From Alsobacter soli (GTDB lineage Bacteria > Pseudomonadota > Alphaproteobacteria > Rhizobiales > Beijerinckiaceae), in assembly GCF_003004785.1 (NCBI RefSeq), contig NZ_PVZS01000020.1:27820-91819 (forward strand): a stretch of 64,000 bases of DNA, read 5' to 3'. This document shows, in pieces, positions 54,736 to 64,000 of this stretch (the stretch's first letter is position 1; each line of letters begins with the position of its first letter). The translations under genes were made by a program, and so were the position numbers. Below the pieces are notes generated by a model. The model saw only the letters and a program-made list of their open reading frames with translations, did no database searches and was not told the origin of the DNA.

Positions 54736-55695
54736 TTAACGCCCCGCGGGTGCATCCTTCCATTCGTGGTTGAGCAGGGCATCCTTCGCGGACGGGAAAG
54801 GCGCGGCGGCTGCCGCAGTCAGGTGCTCCAGCATGCGGCGGGCCGGCGCCGCCAGGTCGCGCCCCTCGCGCACGCAGATCGACAGGCGCCGATGGGCCCA
54901 GTCGTCGGTAAGCGGGGCCGCGACCACCCTGCCCTCCTCGACCGCGGACGCCACCACGCCCTTCGGCATCACGGCGACGCCGAGCCCCGCCTCCACCATG
55001 CGCCAGGCCGCCTGGAAGGTGGTGACTTCGATCTTCACCGACAGGCGCATCCCAGCAGCCTCGGCCGCGCCTGCGAGCAACACCTGCAAGGAACTGCCGG
55101 TCTCCAGGCTGATGTGGTCGGAGCCCTGGATCTCGCTGAAGGCCAGGCTGTCGCGGCCGGCCAGTTCATGATCTGTCGGCAGCACCGCCACCAGGTGATC
55201 GCGCCGGTAGTCCAGCACCCGGGTCCCCGGCGGAGCCTGGACGTTGCCGCCATACACGCCGATGTCCGCTACGCCATCCACCACCGACTGGAGCACCGCG
55301 TTGGTGCTTTCCTCGCGCAGATCGATGCGCACCCCGGGGTGCTGGCGCAGGAAGTCGCTGATGTCGCCGGGCAGGTACTGCACCACCGCCGACGAGTGCG
55401 CGTGGATTCGGATCTGGCCCTGGACGCCGCTGGCGTAGGCTCCGAGGTCGGCCTCCAGCCGGTTAACGTTGGCGAACAGCGCCTGGACGTGGCGGACCAG
55501 CGCCTCGCCGGCGGCCGTGGGCGACACCCCGCGAGGATGGCGTCGGAACAATGGAGTATCGAGGTCGAGTTCCAGATCGTGGATGCGTTTGCTAACCGCG
55601 GACGGAGCGATGTGCTCGCGCTCGGCCGCCCGCGTGAGGCTGCGCAGGTTGTAGACGGACAGGAAAATCCGCAGCGTGGTCAGGTCGAGGCGCAT
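54736..55695 (-). CDS. LysR-family transcriptional regulator
   Basis: A 319-residue regulator: winged helix at about 4-64 (LTTLRIFLSVYNLRSLTRAAEREHIAPSAVSKRIHDLELDLDTPLFRRHPRG) and a LysR substrate domain with HAHSSAVVQYLPGDISDFLRQHPGVRIDL. The start at 55695 gives the classical MRLDLTTLRIF opening; the longer frame upstream is a shadow. It is upstream of and on the same strand as the CoA-transferase gene and divergent from the LDH2-RraA-SMP30 genes, so it may control one or both sides. The 226-bp gap to 55922 has hairpins, e.g. GCCGGCG-TGAA-GCGCCGGC. Confidence 0.9.
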   Translation of the reverse strand: MRLDLTTLRIFLSVYNLRSLTRAAEREHIAPSAVSKRIHDLELDLDTPLFRRHPRGVSPTAAGEALVRHVQALFANVNRLEADLGAYASGVQGQIRIHAHSSAVVQYLPGDISDFLRQHPGVRIDLREESTNAVLQSVVDGVADIGVYGGNVQAPPGTRVLDYRRDHLVAVLPTDHELAGRDSLAFSEIQGSDHISLETGSSLQVLLAGAAEAAGMRLSVKIEVTTFQAAWRMVEAGLGVAVMPKGVVASAVEEGRVVAAPLTDDWAHRRLSICVREGRDLAAPARRMLEHLTAAAAAPFPSAKDALLNHEWKDAPAGR

Positions 55696-55921
55696 CGCCC
55701 TTCGTTCCGTTTCCTTGCCCCTATGGGCGAGCCCCCCTCTTTCGCTTCTCGTGCGGCGAAGCGGGGTATTCCGAGTCGAGACTCCTGCGGCCAAGGCGGA
55801 CCGCGTAGCCTCGGCCGCGCCGCCGGCGTGAAGCGCCGGCCCCAGGAAGGAACATGCACGCAGGCGCCCCGTCGTCAAACGCCGGGGCTGGGAGGGCGTG
55901 CGGGAAAACGGGAAGAGCCGC

Positions 55922-56997
55922 ATGCAGCCCGCGCCTGACAAGCTGATCCCTTTCGAGGCGCTGCGCGCCTGCGCGCTGCGCCTGCTCCAGGCCTCGGGCG
56001 TGCCCGAGGACGAGGCGACCCTCGTGGCGGACACGCTGGCGACGGCGGACGCGCGCGGGATGCACTCGCACGGCGTGATGCGCCTTCCTGTCTACGTCGA
56101 GAAGATCCGCGGCGGCGGCTTTGTTCCGGGCGCGGAGAGCGTGATCCTTCGGGAGACCGCGTCCACGGTCCTGATCGACGCCCGGCAGGGCCTGGGCGCA
56201 GTGGCCATGACCCGGGCGGTGGACGCCGCCATGGCCAAGGCCACGCAAACCGGCGTGGGGGTGGCGGCCGTCACGAACAGCAACCACTACGGCGAGGGCG
56301 CCTACTACGCCCGCAAGCCCGTGGAGGCGGGACTGGTGGCCCTGTGACCAGCAACGGCGCTCCCAACATGCCCGTATGGGGAGGCCTCACCCGGATGACC
56401 GGCCCCCTGCCCTTGACCGTCGGCGCGCCCGCGGCGGGGCGCGAGCCGTTTTTGCTGGACGTGGCCATGGGCGTGATGGCGCGCGGCAAGATCCTCTACG
56501 CCGCCGAGAAGGGCCTGGAGCTGCCGGCCGGCGTAGGCGTGGATGGCGACGGCAAGCCGACCGTCGACCCGCGAAAGATCATCGACGGCGGCTGGATCCT
56601 GCCCATCGGGGGCTACAAGGGCTTCGGCATCACCATGGCCCTCGAAATCCTGGCCGGGGTGCTGACCGGCGGCGCGCTCGGCGCCGAGATCAGGGAGTTG
56701 TACGGCGCGCCCGGCCAAGGCCAGGGGCTTGGACATTTCGCGCTGGTCCTCGACCCCGGCGCGTTCATGCCCCGCGAGGCCTTCGAGGAGCGCATGGCAG
56801 CGTACCTAGGCATGATAAAGGCCTCGGAGCGCGCGCCGGGCGTCGAGGAGATCATCGTGGCCGGGGAGCCGGAACAGCGGCGCCACGCCGAAAGGTTGAA
56901 GACCGGGATCCCGATCGAAGGGAAGGTCCTGGCCTCAATCCGCGCGCTGGCCGCCGAGCTCGGAACGGACGACCTGCTTGGGGAGATCGCCGCGTGA
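55922..56997 (+). pseudogene. LDH2/malate-type oxidoreductase split by a frameshift
   Basis: One malate/L-lactate (LDH2/MDH2) dehydrogenase gene is read in two frames: 55922-56347 (141 residues, from MQPAPDKLIPFEALRACAL to EAGLVAL) and 56344-56997 (217 residues, VTSNGAPNMPVWGG onward). Together they equal the full family length of about 357. At 56340 the reading GCC CTG TGA replaces an expected GCC CTx GTG ACC, so one base is missing. The two parts overlap as GTGA, so coupled translation of two pieces cannot be excluded. The catalytic HSHGVMRLPVY is in part 1 and the NAD-binding GPLPLTVGAP in part 2. A raw-read check would separate error from mutation. Confidence 0.8.
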
Positions 56998-57695
56998 TAG
57001 AGGTCGCCGACGACGTCCTGCAGGCCATCGGCCGTCTGGCGACCGGAGCCGTGGCGGACGTGTTGCTCGAGATGGGGTTCGACAGGACCGTTGTGAGTAG
57101 TGATCTGCTGAACCGCCAGCGCTCCCGCTTCGTCGGCCGGGCGGTCTGCGCGGCCGGTCACACGATCACCCAGGGCGTCCAGCCGTCCGCCGGGCCGAGC
57201 ATGTTCGACGTGGACCGACTTGTCGGCCCGAGCAGCGTCGTGGTGATCGATTCCGGCGACCACCGCCATGGCGCGGTGATCGGCGACCTGGTCGCCCTCG
57301 CCTTCCGGCGCGCTGGCGCAGTCGCGTTCGTGACGGACGGCGGCGTTCGGGACGCCGAAGAGATCGCGGAGCTGGGCCTCCCCTGCGTGGCGCGCTTCGT
57401 CACGCCTCGCAGCGCCAAGGGGATCTGGTCGGTCGACACCGTGGGCGAACCGGTTTCGCTCCCCGCGCAGGGCGGCGGACGCATGGCCGTCGCGCCAGGA
57501 GACATCATCCTGGCCGACCCGGACGGCGTGGTCGTGATTCCGGCCCGCCTTGCCGCCGCGGTGCTGGAGGAGCATGGACCCTTGGCGGCGGCTGAGGAGC
57601 GGATCAAGGCGGCCATCGAAGCGGGCGGCGACCGCCGCGAGGCTTTCCGCGCCCACGATCGGTTCAGCCATATCCGGAAGAGAGACGATCCATGA
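56994..57695 (+). CDS. RraA-family aldolase/decarboxylase-like protein
   Basis: A 233-residue protein of the RraA/HMG-aldolase family. The segment GDLVALAFRRAGAVAFVTDGGVRD holds the G-D and GGxRD motif that binds divalent metal and pyruvate in the HMG/CHA aldolases. RraA proper (an RNase E inhibitor) is shorter, and the context is catabolic, so an aldolase that releases pyruvate from a 4-hydroxy-2-oxo acid is more likely. The GTG at 56994 overlaps the previous stop (GTGA) with GGGGAG upstream. It overlaps the SMP-30 gene by 4 bp. Confidence 0.88.
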   Translation: MIEVADDVLQAIGRLATGAVADVLLEMGFDRTVVSSDLLNRQRSRFVGRAVCAAGHTITQGVQPSAGPSMFDVDRLVGPSSVVVIDSGDHRHGAVIGDLVALAFRRAGAVAFVTDGGVRDAEEIAELGLPCVARFVTPRSAKGIWSVDTVGEPVSLPAQGGGRMAVAPGDIILADPDGVVVIPARLAAAVLEEHGPLAAAEERIKAAIEAGGDRREAFRAHDRFSHIRKRDDP

Positions 57696-58672
57696 ACGAG
57701 CCTGCGATCCCGCTGAGCCAGGTCAAACTGTTCGGCTCGCGCTTCGCGCGACCGGAATGCGTGCTGGCCACGGCCGCGGGCGACGTCTTCGCGTCGGATC
57801 GCCGTGGCGGCGTGTCCCATGTGCTGCCCCATGGCGAGCATCGGCTGTATGTCGGCGCCACGCTGGACCTTGCCGAAGCCTTCCACCCCAACGGGATAGC
57901 CCTCCAGCAGGACGGGTCCTTCCTGGGGGCGCACCTTGGCATGCACGAGGGCGGTCTCTTCCGGCTCACCCGCGACGGGCAGTTGACGCCCGTGCTGCGC
58001 GAAGTGGATGGAGAAACCCTGCCCTCCACCAACTTCGTGGTGCTCGACAGCAAGCCGGGACGCGTCTGGATCACGGTAAGCACCCGACGAACGCCACGCA
58101 TGGGCGCCTTCACCCGCGCCGTCCAGGATGGCTTCATCATCCTGCTGGACGAAAAGGGAGCGCGGATCGTCGCCGACGGCCTGTGCTTCGCGAACGAGTG
58201 CCGGGTCGATCCCACCGGAACGTGGCTCTACGTCAACGAAACGTACAAGCGTGAGCTCACCCGCTTCCGCATCGGGGCCGACGGTTCGCTCTCAGGCCGG
58301 GAAACCGTCACTCAGTTCGGGCCGGGCGAATTCCCGGACGGGCTGGTGTTCGACGCGGAGGGCGGCGCCTGGGTGACGACCATCGTGGCCAACCGCGTTC
58401 TGCGCGTCGCGCGGGACGGGTCTGTTGCGGTGATGCTGGAGGAACATCACCCCGAACACGTCGAGGAGGTCGAGCGGGCCTACCAAGCCGGCCTGGTCGA
58501 CAGAAGCCTGCTCGACCACGCGCGGGCCCGGATTCTTGCCAACGTATCGAGCATGGCCTTCTGCGGGCCCGACCTGAGGACGGGCCTTTTCGGCGTCCTC
58601 CTGGCCGATCGCCTGCCGACTGCGCCCCTCCCCTTTACCGGAGCCGCTCCTCCCCACTGGACCTGGCGGTGA
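57692..58672 (+). CDS. SMP-30/gluconolactonase-family protein
   Basis: A 326-residue beta-propeller, likely a lactonase that opens sugar-acid lactones before their oxidation and cleavage. RPECVLATAAGDVFASDRRGGV and FHPNGIALQQDGSFLGAHLG, then STNFVVLDSKPGRVWITVSTR and FANECRVDPTGTWLYVNET, carry the Glu/Asn metal ligands. No signal peptide, so it is cytosolic. Overlap with the aldolase gene (ATGA) places it third in the operon with the LDH2-type enzyme. The substrate may be an aldonic acid. Confidence 0.88.
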   Translation: MNEPAIPLSQVKLFGSRFARPECVLATAAGDVFASDRRGGVSHVLPHGEHRLYVGATLDLAEAFHPNGIALQQDGSFLGAHLGMHEGGLFRLTRDGQLTPVLREVDGETLPSTNFVVLDSKPGRVWITVSTRRTPRMGAFTRAVQDGFIILLDEKGARIVADGLCFANECRVDPTGTWLYVNETYKRELTRFRIGADGSLSGRETVTQFGPGEFPDGLVFDAEGGAWVTTIVANRVLRVARDGSVAVMLEEHHPEHVEEVERAYQAGLVDRSLLDHARARILANVSSMAFCGPDLRTGLFGVLLADRLPTAPLPFTGAAPPHWTWR

Positions 58673-58860
58673 ACCGCGCTTCTTTTCAGTGGATTGGCCC
58701 GAAATGGCGCGTTCGCGCCACGTCGCGTCTCTCGTCTTTGGCCGTACGTACTCGTCCGGGGCCCGATCGTCAGATCCGATTCATGACTTGCCTCGTAGGT
58801 TGCACTGGATCGAGGCGCGCGGGTTCGGGCTCCACCGCGCAAAGGCGTCTCGGCCAGTCC

Positions 58861-58949
58861 GGTCAACGAGCCCCACCGGACAGGGAGTGGGTCATCGGTC
58901 TCCACCCCCCGGAAGCTCCCCCACCCGCCTGGTCAACGAGACCCACCGG
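58861..58949 (+). repeat. direct repeat in the gap before the RpiR gene
   Basis: GGTCAACGAGCCCCACCGG at 58861 and GGTCAACGAGACCCACCGG at 58931: 19 bp, one mismatch, 70 bp apart. The 378-bp gap (58673-59050) lies between the convergent SMP-30 and RpiR genes and shows no gene. The repeats may be duplicated remnants or binding sites. Confidence 0.55.
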
Positions 58950-59050
58950 GCTCCAGTCACGCACATCAAGGACGCCTGAGCCCCGCAAGGCGGCGAACGC
59001 GGAGCTGCGCTCGCGGGGCCTTGCGACGAAGCCGCCAGATCCGGCCCGCC

Positions 59051-60013
59051 TCAGGCGGACGGTTCAGGGCCCTCCTCGCCGAGCGGCTGGCTGCCCCAGT
59101 GCATGAGCGCGGGGTCGTCGTTGTCGACGCCGTGTGTCTGGAGCACGTCGTGGATGTCCCGCAGCCGGGCGTTGACCTCCGAGCCGCGCTTCAGCCCGAC
59201 CATGATCATCACGATCTCGATGATCAGGAGCTGGACCACATAGGCTTCCGTGCCCACCCGCATGGTGGCGTCCCGTGGGACGTCCGTGCTGAGCACGATG
59301 TCCGCCAGATTGGCCAGCGGCGTTTGCGTGCGCGTGAGCGCCACGACGGTGGCGCCGCGGGACCGCCCCAGTTGGACCGCCTCCAGCAGCGCCGGCATGC
59401 GGCCCACGAAGGAGATGGCGAAGAGCACGTCCCCGGGGCGCATGGTGGCCGCCCCCACCAGCTGGAAGTGAGCGTCCGAGAAGGCGTTGGTGACGAGCCC
59501 CAGGCGAAACAGGCGGGCCTGGAGGTCCTGGGCCAGGAAGTTCGAGGTCGCGCCCGTGCCGTAGCAATCCACGCGACGGGCCTTGTGGATGGCCTCGGCC
59601 GCGCGCTCCACTTCGGCGGGATCCAGGCGCCGCTGCCATTCCGCCAGCACGGAGGTGAGGCTGCCGACCACGTTGCGGACCACGTCGCCGGTGCTGTCGC
59701 CCGCCGCGACGCCGCGGTGGAGGTAGGGCGTGCCCAGCGCCAGCGCACCGGCCAGCTTGAGCTTGAAGTCCTTCAGCCCGTCGCACCCGAGCGCCCGGGC
59801 GAAGCGGACGATGGTGGGGGCGCTGACCCCGGCCTTTGCGGCGAGTTCCTCGACATTGGTCTGCACCGCCCAGCCCGGATCCTCCAGGACCATGCGGGCG
59901 ATCCTCTGGTGGCCCTCCGACATGCCTTCCTGGCCCAGACGGATGGCGCGCAGGATGTCGGGCGCCCCGTTTTCCGGCGGATAGGCGTCGATGGGACCCG
60001 CGGACGCGCTCAT
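59051..60013 (-). CDS. RpiR/MurR-family transcriptional regulator
   Basis: A 320-residue regulator with an N-terminal helix-turn-helix (about 30-100: [66 protein letters not shown]) and a SIS sugar-phosphate-binding domain ([25 protein letters not shown], then [19 protein letters not shown]). It is the last gene of the peptide importer operon, overlapping the ATPase by 4 bp (ATGA), so it is expressed with the importer. That suggests the importer may carry a sugar-bearing or murein-type peptide. Confidence 0.91.
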   Translation of the reverse strand: MSASAGPIDAYPPENGAPDILRAIRLGQEGMSEGHQRIARMVLEDPGWAVQTNVEELAAKAGVSAPTIVRFARALGCDGLKDFKLKLAGALALGTPYLHRGVAAGDSTGDVVRNVVGSLTSVLAEWQRRLDPAEVERAAEAIHKARRVDCYGTGATSNFLAQDLQARLFRLGLVTNAFSDAHFQLVGAATMRPGDVLFAISFVGRMPALLEAVQLGRSRGATVVALTRTQTPLANLADIVLSTDVPRDATMRVGTEAYVVQLLIIEIVMIMVGLKRGSEVNARLRDIHDVLQTHGVDNDDPALMHWGSQPLGEEGPEPSA

Positions 60014-60974
60014 GCGGCCTCCGTGCGCTCTGGAATCGAGTCCAGGATACACGCATAGGCGCCGCCCTCGCCGCTGTCGCGGAGCGGCGGGATCACCTCT
60101 GCGCAGGCCGGCGTCGCGTAGGGGCAGCGCGTGCGGAACACACAGCCGGACGGCGGGGCGATGGGCGACGGGATGTCGCCCTTGAGCAGCCGGGTCAGCT
60201 TCGGCGCGTCCGGATCCGCCTTGGGCGAGGCCGCCAGCAACGCCTGCGTATAGGGGTGGCGCGGCCGCTGGGTCACCTGCTCGGCCGTCCCGATCTCCAT
60301 GACGCGGCCCAGGTAGAGCACCGCAATCCGGTCGCACATCAGCTCCACGACGTCCAGGTCGTGGGAGATGAAGAGCATGGCGAGGTTCAGGCGCGCGCGC
60401 AGGTCCTGCATGAGGTTGAGCGCCTGCGCCTGCACGGAGACGTCCAGGGCGCTGACGGGCTCGTCCGCGACAATGAGCTCGGGCTCGACCGCGAGCGCGC
60501 GCGCCAGGCCGATGCGCTGGCGCTGCCCGCCCGAGAACTCGTGCGGGAAGCGCGTCATGTGCGCCGCGGGCAGGCCCACGAGTTCGAGCAGCTCGCCCAC
60601 GCGCTCGCGCCGGCGCCCGCGCGCGAGGCTGTGCGCGTCCAGGGCCTCGCCCACGATGTCGCGCACGCGCAGGCGCGGGTTCAGGCTCGCGTACGGGTCC
60701 TGGAACACCATCTGCGCGCGCCTGCGGAAGGGCTTGAGCCTGCGCTCGGGCGCGCGCGCGATGTCCTCGCCCGCGAACCTGATCGCGCCCGCGGTGGGCT
60801 CGAGCAGGCGCAGGACCAGGCGCCCGATCGTGCTCTTGCCCGAGCCCGACTCGCCCACGAGCCCGAGCACCTCGCCCGGGCGGATCGCGAAGCTTACGCC
60901 CTCGACCGCGCGGACGGGCGCAGGCCCGGACCCGAAGTGCTTGGTGAGGCCCTCGACCTCCAGCAGCGGCGCGT

Positions 60975-60978
<4 letters not shown>
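60010..60978 (-). CDS. dipeptide/oligopeptide ABC importer ATPase (DppF/OppF type)
   Basis: A 322-residue ATPase. Walker A is GESGSGKST near 42-50, the signature FSGGQRQR near 150, Walker [13 protein letters not shown] near 170 and the switch SHDLDVV. The C-terminal cysteines ([14 protein letters not shown]) are the iron-sulfur/oligopeptide-type tail of this family. The GTG at 60978 overlaps the preceding ATPase stop (GTGA), with GGAGGGAG upstream. Between about 60560 and 60900 codons change visibly (many AGG and GCG), unlike the flanks. It works with the DppD-type ATPase and the two permeases. Confidence 0.93.
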
Positions 60979-61969
<991 letters not shown>

Positions 61970-61973
<4 letters not shown>

Positions 61974-62815
61974 ACCGCCTTCCTGAGCTTGGGATCGAGC
62001 ATGTCGCGCAGGCCGTCGCCGAGGATCTGCAGCGACAGGGCGGCGAGCACGATGGCGACGCCTGGGAACAGCACCACCCAGAAGGCGTCGTCGGCGTATT
62101 GCTGGCCCGAGGCGATCATGGTCCCCCAGGTGGGCGTCTCCGGCGGCACGCCGGCGCCCAGGAAGGAGAGCCCGGCCTCGGCCAGCACCGCATAGGCGAA
62201 GATGAAGGTGGCCTGGACCAGCACGGGCGAGGCCACGTTCAGCAGCACATGCACGCCCAGGATGCGCCGGGTGGAGACCCCGATGGCGCGCGCCGCCTCC
62301 ACGAAGGGCAGTTCGCGCACGACGAGCGTCGAGGCGCGCACCACGCGCACCACGCGTGGCGTATACACGATGGAGAGCGCGAAGATCACGTTCCAGGCGG
62401 AGGCGCCCAGCACCGCCACGAGGAAGATCGCCAGCAGGATGTCCGGGAGCGCCATGGTGGCGTCCACGACCCGCATCACCGGCGCGTCGAGGCGGCGGAA
62501 GAAGCCGGCGAACAGACCGACGACCGTGCCGATCGTCATCGAGATCACCACCACGGCCGCGCCGATGCCGAGGGAGGCCCGCGCGCCGAAGATGATCCGC
62601 GACAGCACGTCCCGGCCGTATTCGTCCGTGCCGAGCCAATTGAGCTCGCTCGGGGGCTTCAGGCGGCGGACGAGCTTCATGGCGCCGGGATCGAAGGGCG
62701 TCACCCAGGGCGCCAGGAGCGCCGCGAGGACGAGGGCCAGCAGGATCACCGCAGCCAGCAGCACGAGCTTGCGGCGGAACAGGCGGCGGAAAAACAGGAG
62801 CGCGGGGGATTGCAT
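61970..62815 (-). CDS. dipeptide/oligopeptide ABC importer permease (DppC type)
   Basis: A 281-residue membrane protein. It opens with a cytoplasmic RRLFRRKLVLLAAVILLALVLAALLAPWVTPFDP and carries LGTDEYGRDVLSRIIFGARASLGIG, the DppC hallmark, and the EAA-like EAARAIGVSTRRILGVHVLLNVASPVL. Six helices. It is 4 bp after the DppB-type gene and coupled to the ATPase. No solute-binding protein is visible in the window; it would lie to the right of 64000 or elsewhere. Confidence 0.94.
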
Positions 62816-62819
62816 CGGG

Positions 62820-63761
62820 TCAGGTCCGCACGCGGGGGTCGACCAGCGTGTAGATCAGGTCGATCAGCAGGTTGATGAGAACGTAGACGCCGGCCACCAC
62901 GATCAGCGCGCCCTGGATCACCGGGTAGTCGCGCCGCAGCACGGCCGAGACCACGAGGTTGCCGACGCCCGGAAGGCCGAACACGGTTTCGGTGACGATG
63001 GCGCCACCCACCAGCAGCGCCGCCGTGAGGCCCACCACGGTGACGATCGGGATCAGCGCGTTGCCGAGCGCGTGCCGCAGGACGACGCGCGCCTCCGACA
63101 CGCCCTTGGAGCGGGCCGTGCGGACGAAGTCTTCGTTGAGGACGTCCAGCATGCTGGCGCGGGTGAAGCGCGTGATCAGGGCCGAGTTGACGACGCCGAG
63201 CACGCTGGCCGGCAGGACGAGGTGGGCCAGCCGCTCGGCCAGCGGCGCGCCGGGGTCGCCATAGCCGGCCACGGGGAACCAGCCGAGCCGCACGGCGAAG
63301 ACCTGGATGACGATGAGCCCGAGCCAGAAGCTCGGCACATTGGCGGCCAGCATGGCGAGGCCGCTGACGATCTGGTCGACCGCCCTGCCCCGCCACACGG
63401 CGGAGGCGATGCCCGCCGGGATGCCGATCAACGCCGCGACCGACACAGAGAACAGGGTCAGGAAGAAGGTCGGCTCCGCCCGCTCGGCCAAGGCCTGCGT
63501 GACGGGCCGCTGGAGGAAGATGGACTGCCCCAGGTTGCCGCTGGCGATCTCCTTCAGCCAGAGCAGGAACTGCACCAGCACCGGCTTGTCGAGCCCGTAG
63601 ACGGCCCGCAGCTTGGCGATGTCCTCCGGCGTGGCCTGGTCGCCCAGCATCAGGGCCGCAGGATCGCCGGGCGCCAGCCGGGTCAGGAAGAAGACCATGG
63701 TGGCGACGAGGAACATCACGACCAGAAGGCCGCCGATCCGTCGCGCAAAGGAAAGCCACAT
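62820..63761 (-). CDS. dipeptide/oligopeptide ABC importer permease (DppB type)
   Basis: A 313-residue membrane protein starting MWLSFARRIGGLLVVMFLVATMVFFLTRLAPGDP, the DppB opening (RLAPGDPA), with NLGQSIFLQRPVTQAL and the EAA-like VRTARSKGVSEARVVLRHALGNALIPIVT. The ATG at 63761 is the first sensible start, since the frame upstream runs into the intergenic palindrome. It is the first gene of the operon in this window; a binding protein is expected further upstream. Confidence 0.94.
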   Translation of the reverse strand: MWLSFARRIGGLLVVMFLVATMVFFLTRLAPGDPAALMLGDQATPEDIAKLRAVYGLDKPVLVQFLLWLKEIASGNLGQSIFLQRPVTQALAERAEPTFFLTLFSVSVAALIGIPAGIASAVWRGRAVDQIVSGLAMLAANVPSFWLGLIVIQVFAVRLGWFPVAGYGDPGAPLAERLAHLVLPASVLGVVNSALITRFTRASMLDVLNEDFVRTARSKGVSEARVVLRHALGNALIPIVTVVGLTAALLVGGAIVTETVFGLPGVGNLVVSAVLRRDYPVIQGALIVVAGVYVLINLLIDLIYTLVDPRVRT

Positions 63762-63844
63762 GGCTCCGTGTGCTCCTGTTCTCGTGCCGTATGCCGGCGT
63801 CATGCCCCGGGGTTCGGGAGCGGACGCCTGGCCTTCTTCCGCCA

Positions 63845-63952
63845 TCATCCCCGGCGGCCTGCGGAGCAGGCCGGGACGGGGATCCAGGGGATCGGTCCCA
63901 GTCGCCTGGATCCCGTTTCCCTCCGCGGCCCCGCCGCTCCGGCCGGGGATGA
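63845..63952. repeat. intergenic palindromic repeat near the right edge
   Basis: Perfect arms TCATCCCCGGC (63845) and GCCGGGGATGA (63942), with an inner pair around GGATCCAGG/CCTGGATCC. The same kind of hairpin as at 11357 but of different sequence. It occupies most of the 239-bp end of the window. Confidence 0.68.
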
Positions 63953-64000
63953 CGCGGTCGAGGACCTGCCGTCGAGCACCCCACGTCATGGCCGGGCTCG

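Overview
The window is GC-rich, densely coded alphaproteobacterial chromosome. The gene order rlpA, dacF-type carboxypeptidase, tmk, holB, metG, tatD, MBL hydrolase (all on the minus strand), the zinc-less type of MetG, the number of ABC importers and the intergenic palindromes all point to Hyphomicrobiales (Rhizobiales). The family is not certain; Methylobacteriaceae or a Bosea/Chelatococcus-like group would fit. This is inference from order and protein style, not from a search.

Layout. 1-9282: end of an RND drug exporter, 4-hydroxybenzoate hydroxylase (pobA), a small unknown protein, a universal stress protein, and a TetR regulator divergent from a very large LplT-Aas-type fusion (lysophospholipid flippase, acyltransferase and acyl-ACP/CoA synthetase in one chain), with three matching operators between the two. 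9511-18888: a methyltransferase, a Gfa-like protein, and the housekeeping minus-strand run from rlpA down to the MBL hydrolase.

19356-36614: a tRNA-Ser(UGA) gene whose 3' end is repeated twice downstream, with 14-bp copies at 19432, 33854 and 36601. The copies bound two back-to-back integrated elements. Element 1 (about 14.4 kb) carries a tyrosine integrase, an AlpA-like regulator, a primase-type protein, a D5/P4-type helicase next to an iteron cluster, a possible small terminase, and a block with a capsid-cement-like protein and a 1,139-residue virion protein containing a tail-lysozyme-like domain. It has no large terminase, portal or major capsid gene. The gene order resembles a phage-inducible satellite more than a complete prophage. 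Next to its tRNA end sits a two-gene soluble-plus-four-TM module that I suspect is anti-phage. Element 2 (about 2.7 kb) has no integrase. It holds a 38-residue ORF, an AbiC-like abortive-infection protein and an orphan DNA methyltransferase, and it has its own, different set of end repeats.

36751-45675: an amino-sugar or fructosamine-type operon (SIS protein, PfkB kinase, complete sugar ABC importer and an unusual argininosuccinate-lyase-like enzyme), divergent from a ROK regulator. 45906-52540: an isopropylmalate/tartrate-dehydrogenase-like enzyme, a GntR regulator, an SDR dehydrogenase and a polar amino-acid-type ABC importer, convergent with a mutarotase-like protein. 52565-58672: a LysR regulator followed by a CaiB-type CoA-transferase and an HMG-CoA-lyase-like enzyme, divergent from a frameshifted LDH2-type dehydrogenase, an RraA-type aldolase and an SMP-30 lactonase. 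59051-63761: a dipeptide/oligopeptide ABC importer (two permeases, two ATPases) with an RpiR regulator. Many neighbours overlap by 4 bp (ATGA/GTGA), so most clusters are likely translationally coupled operons.
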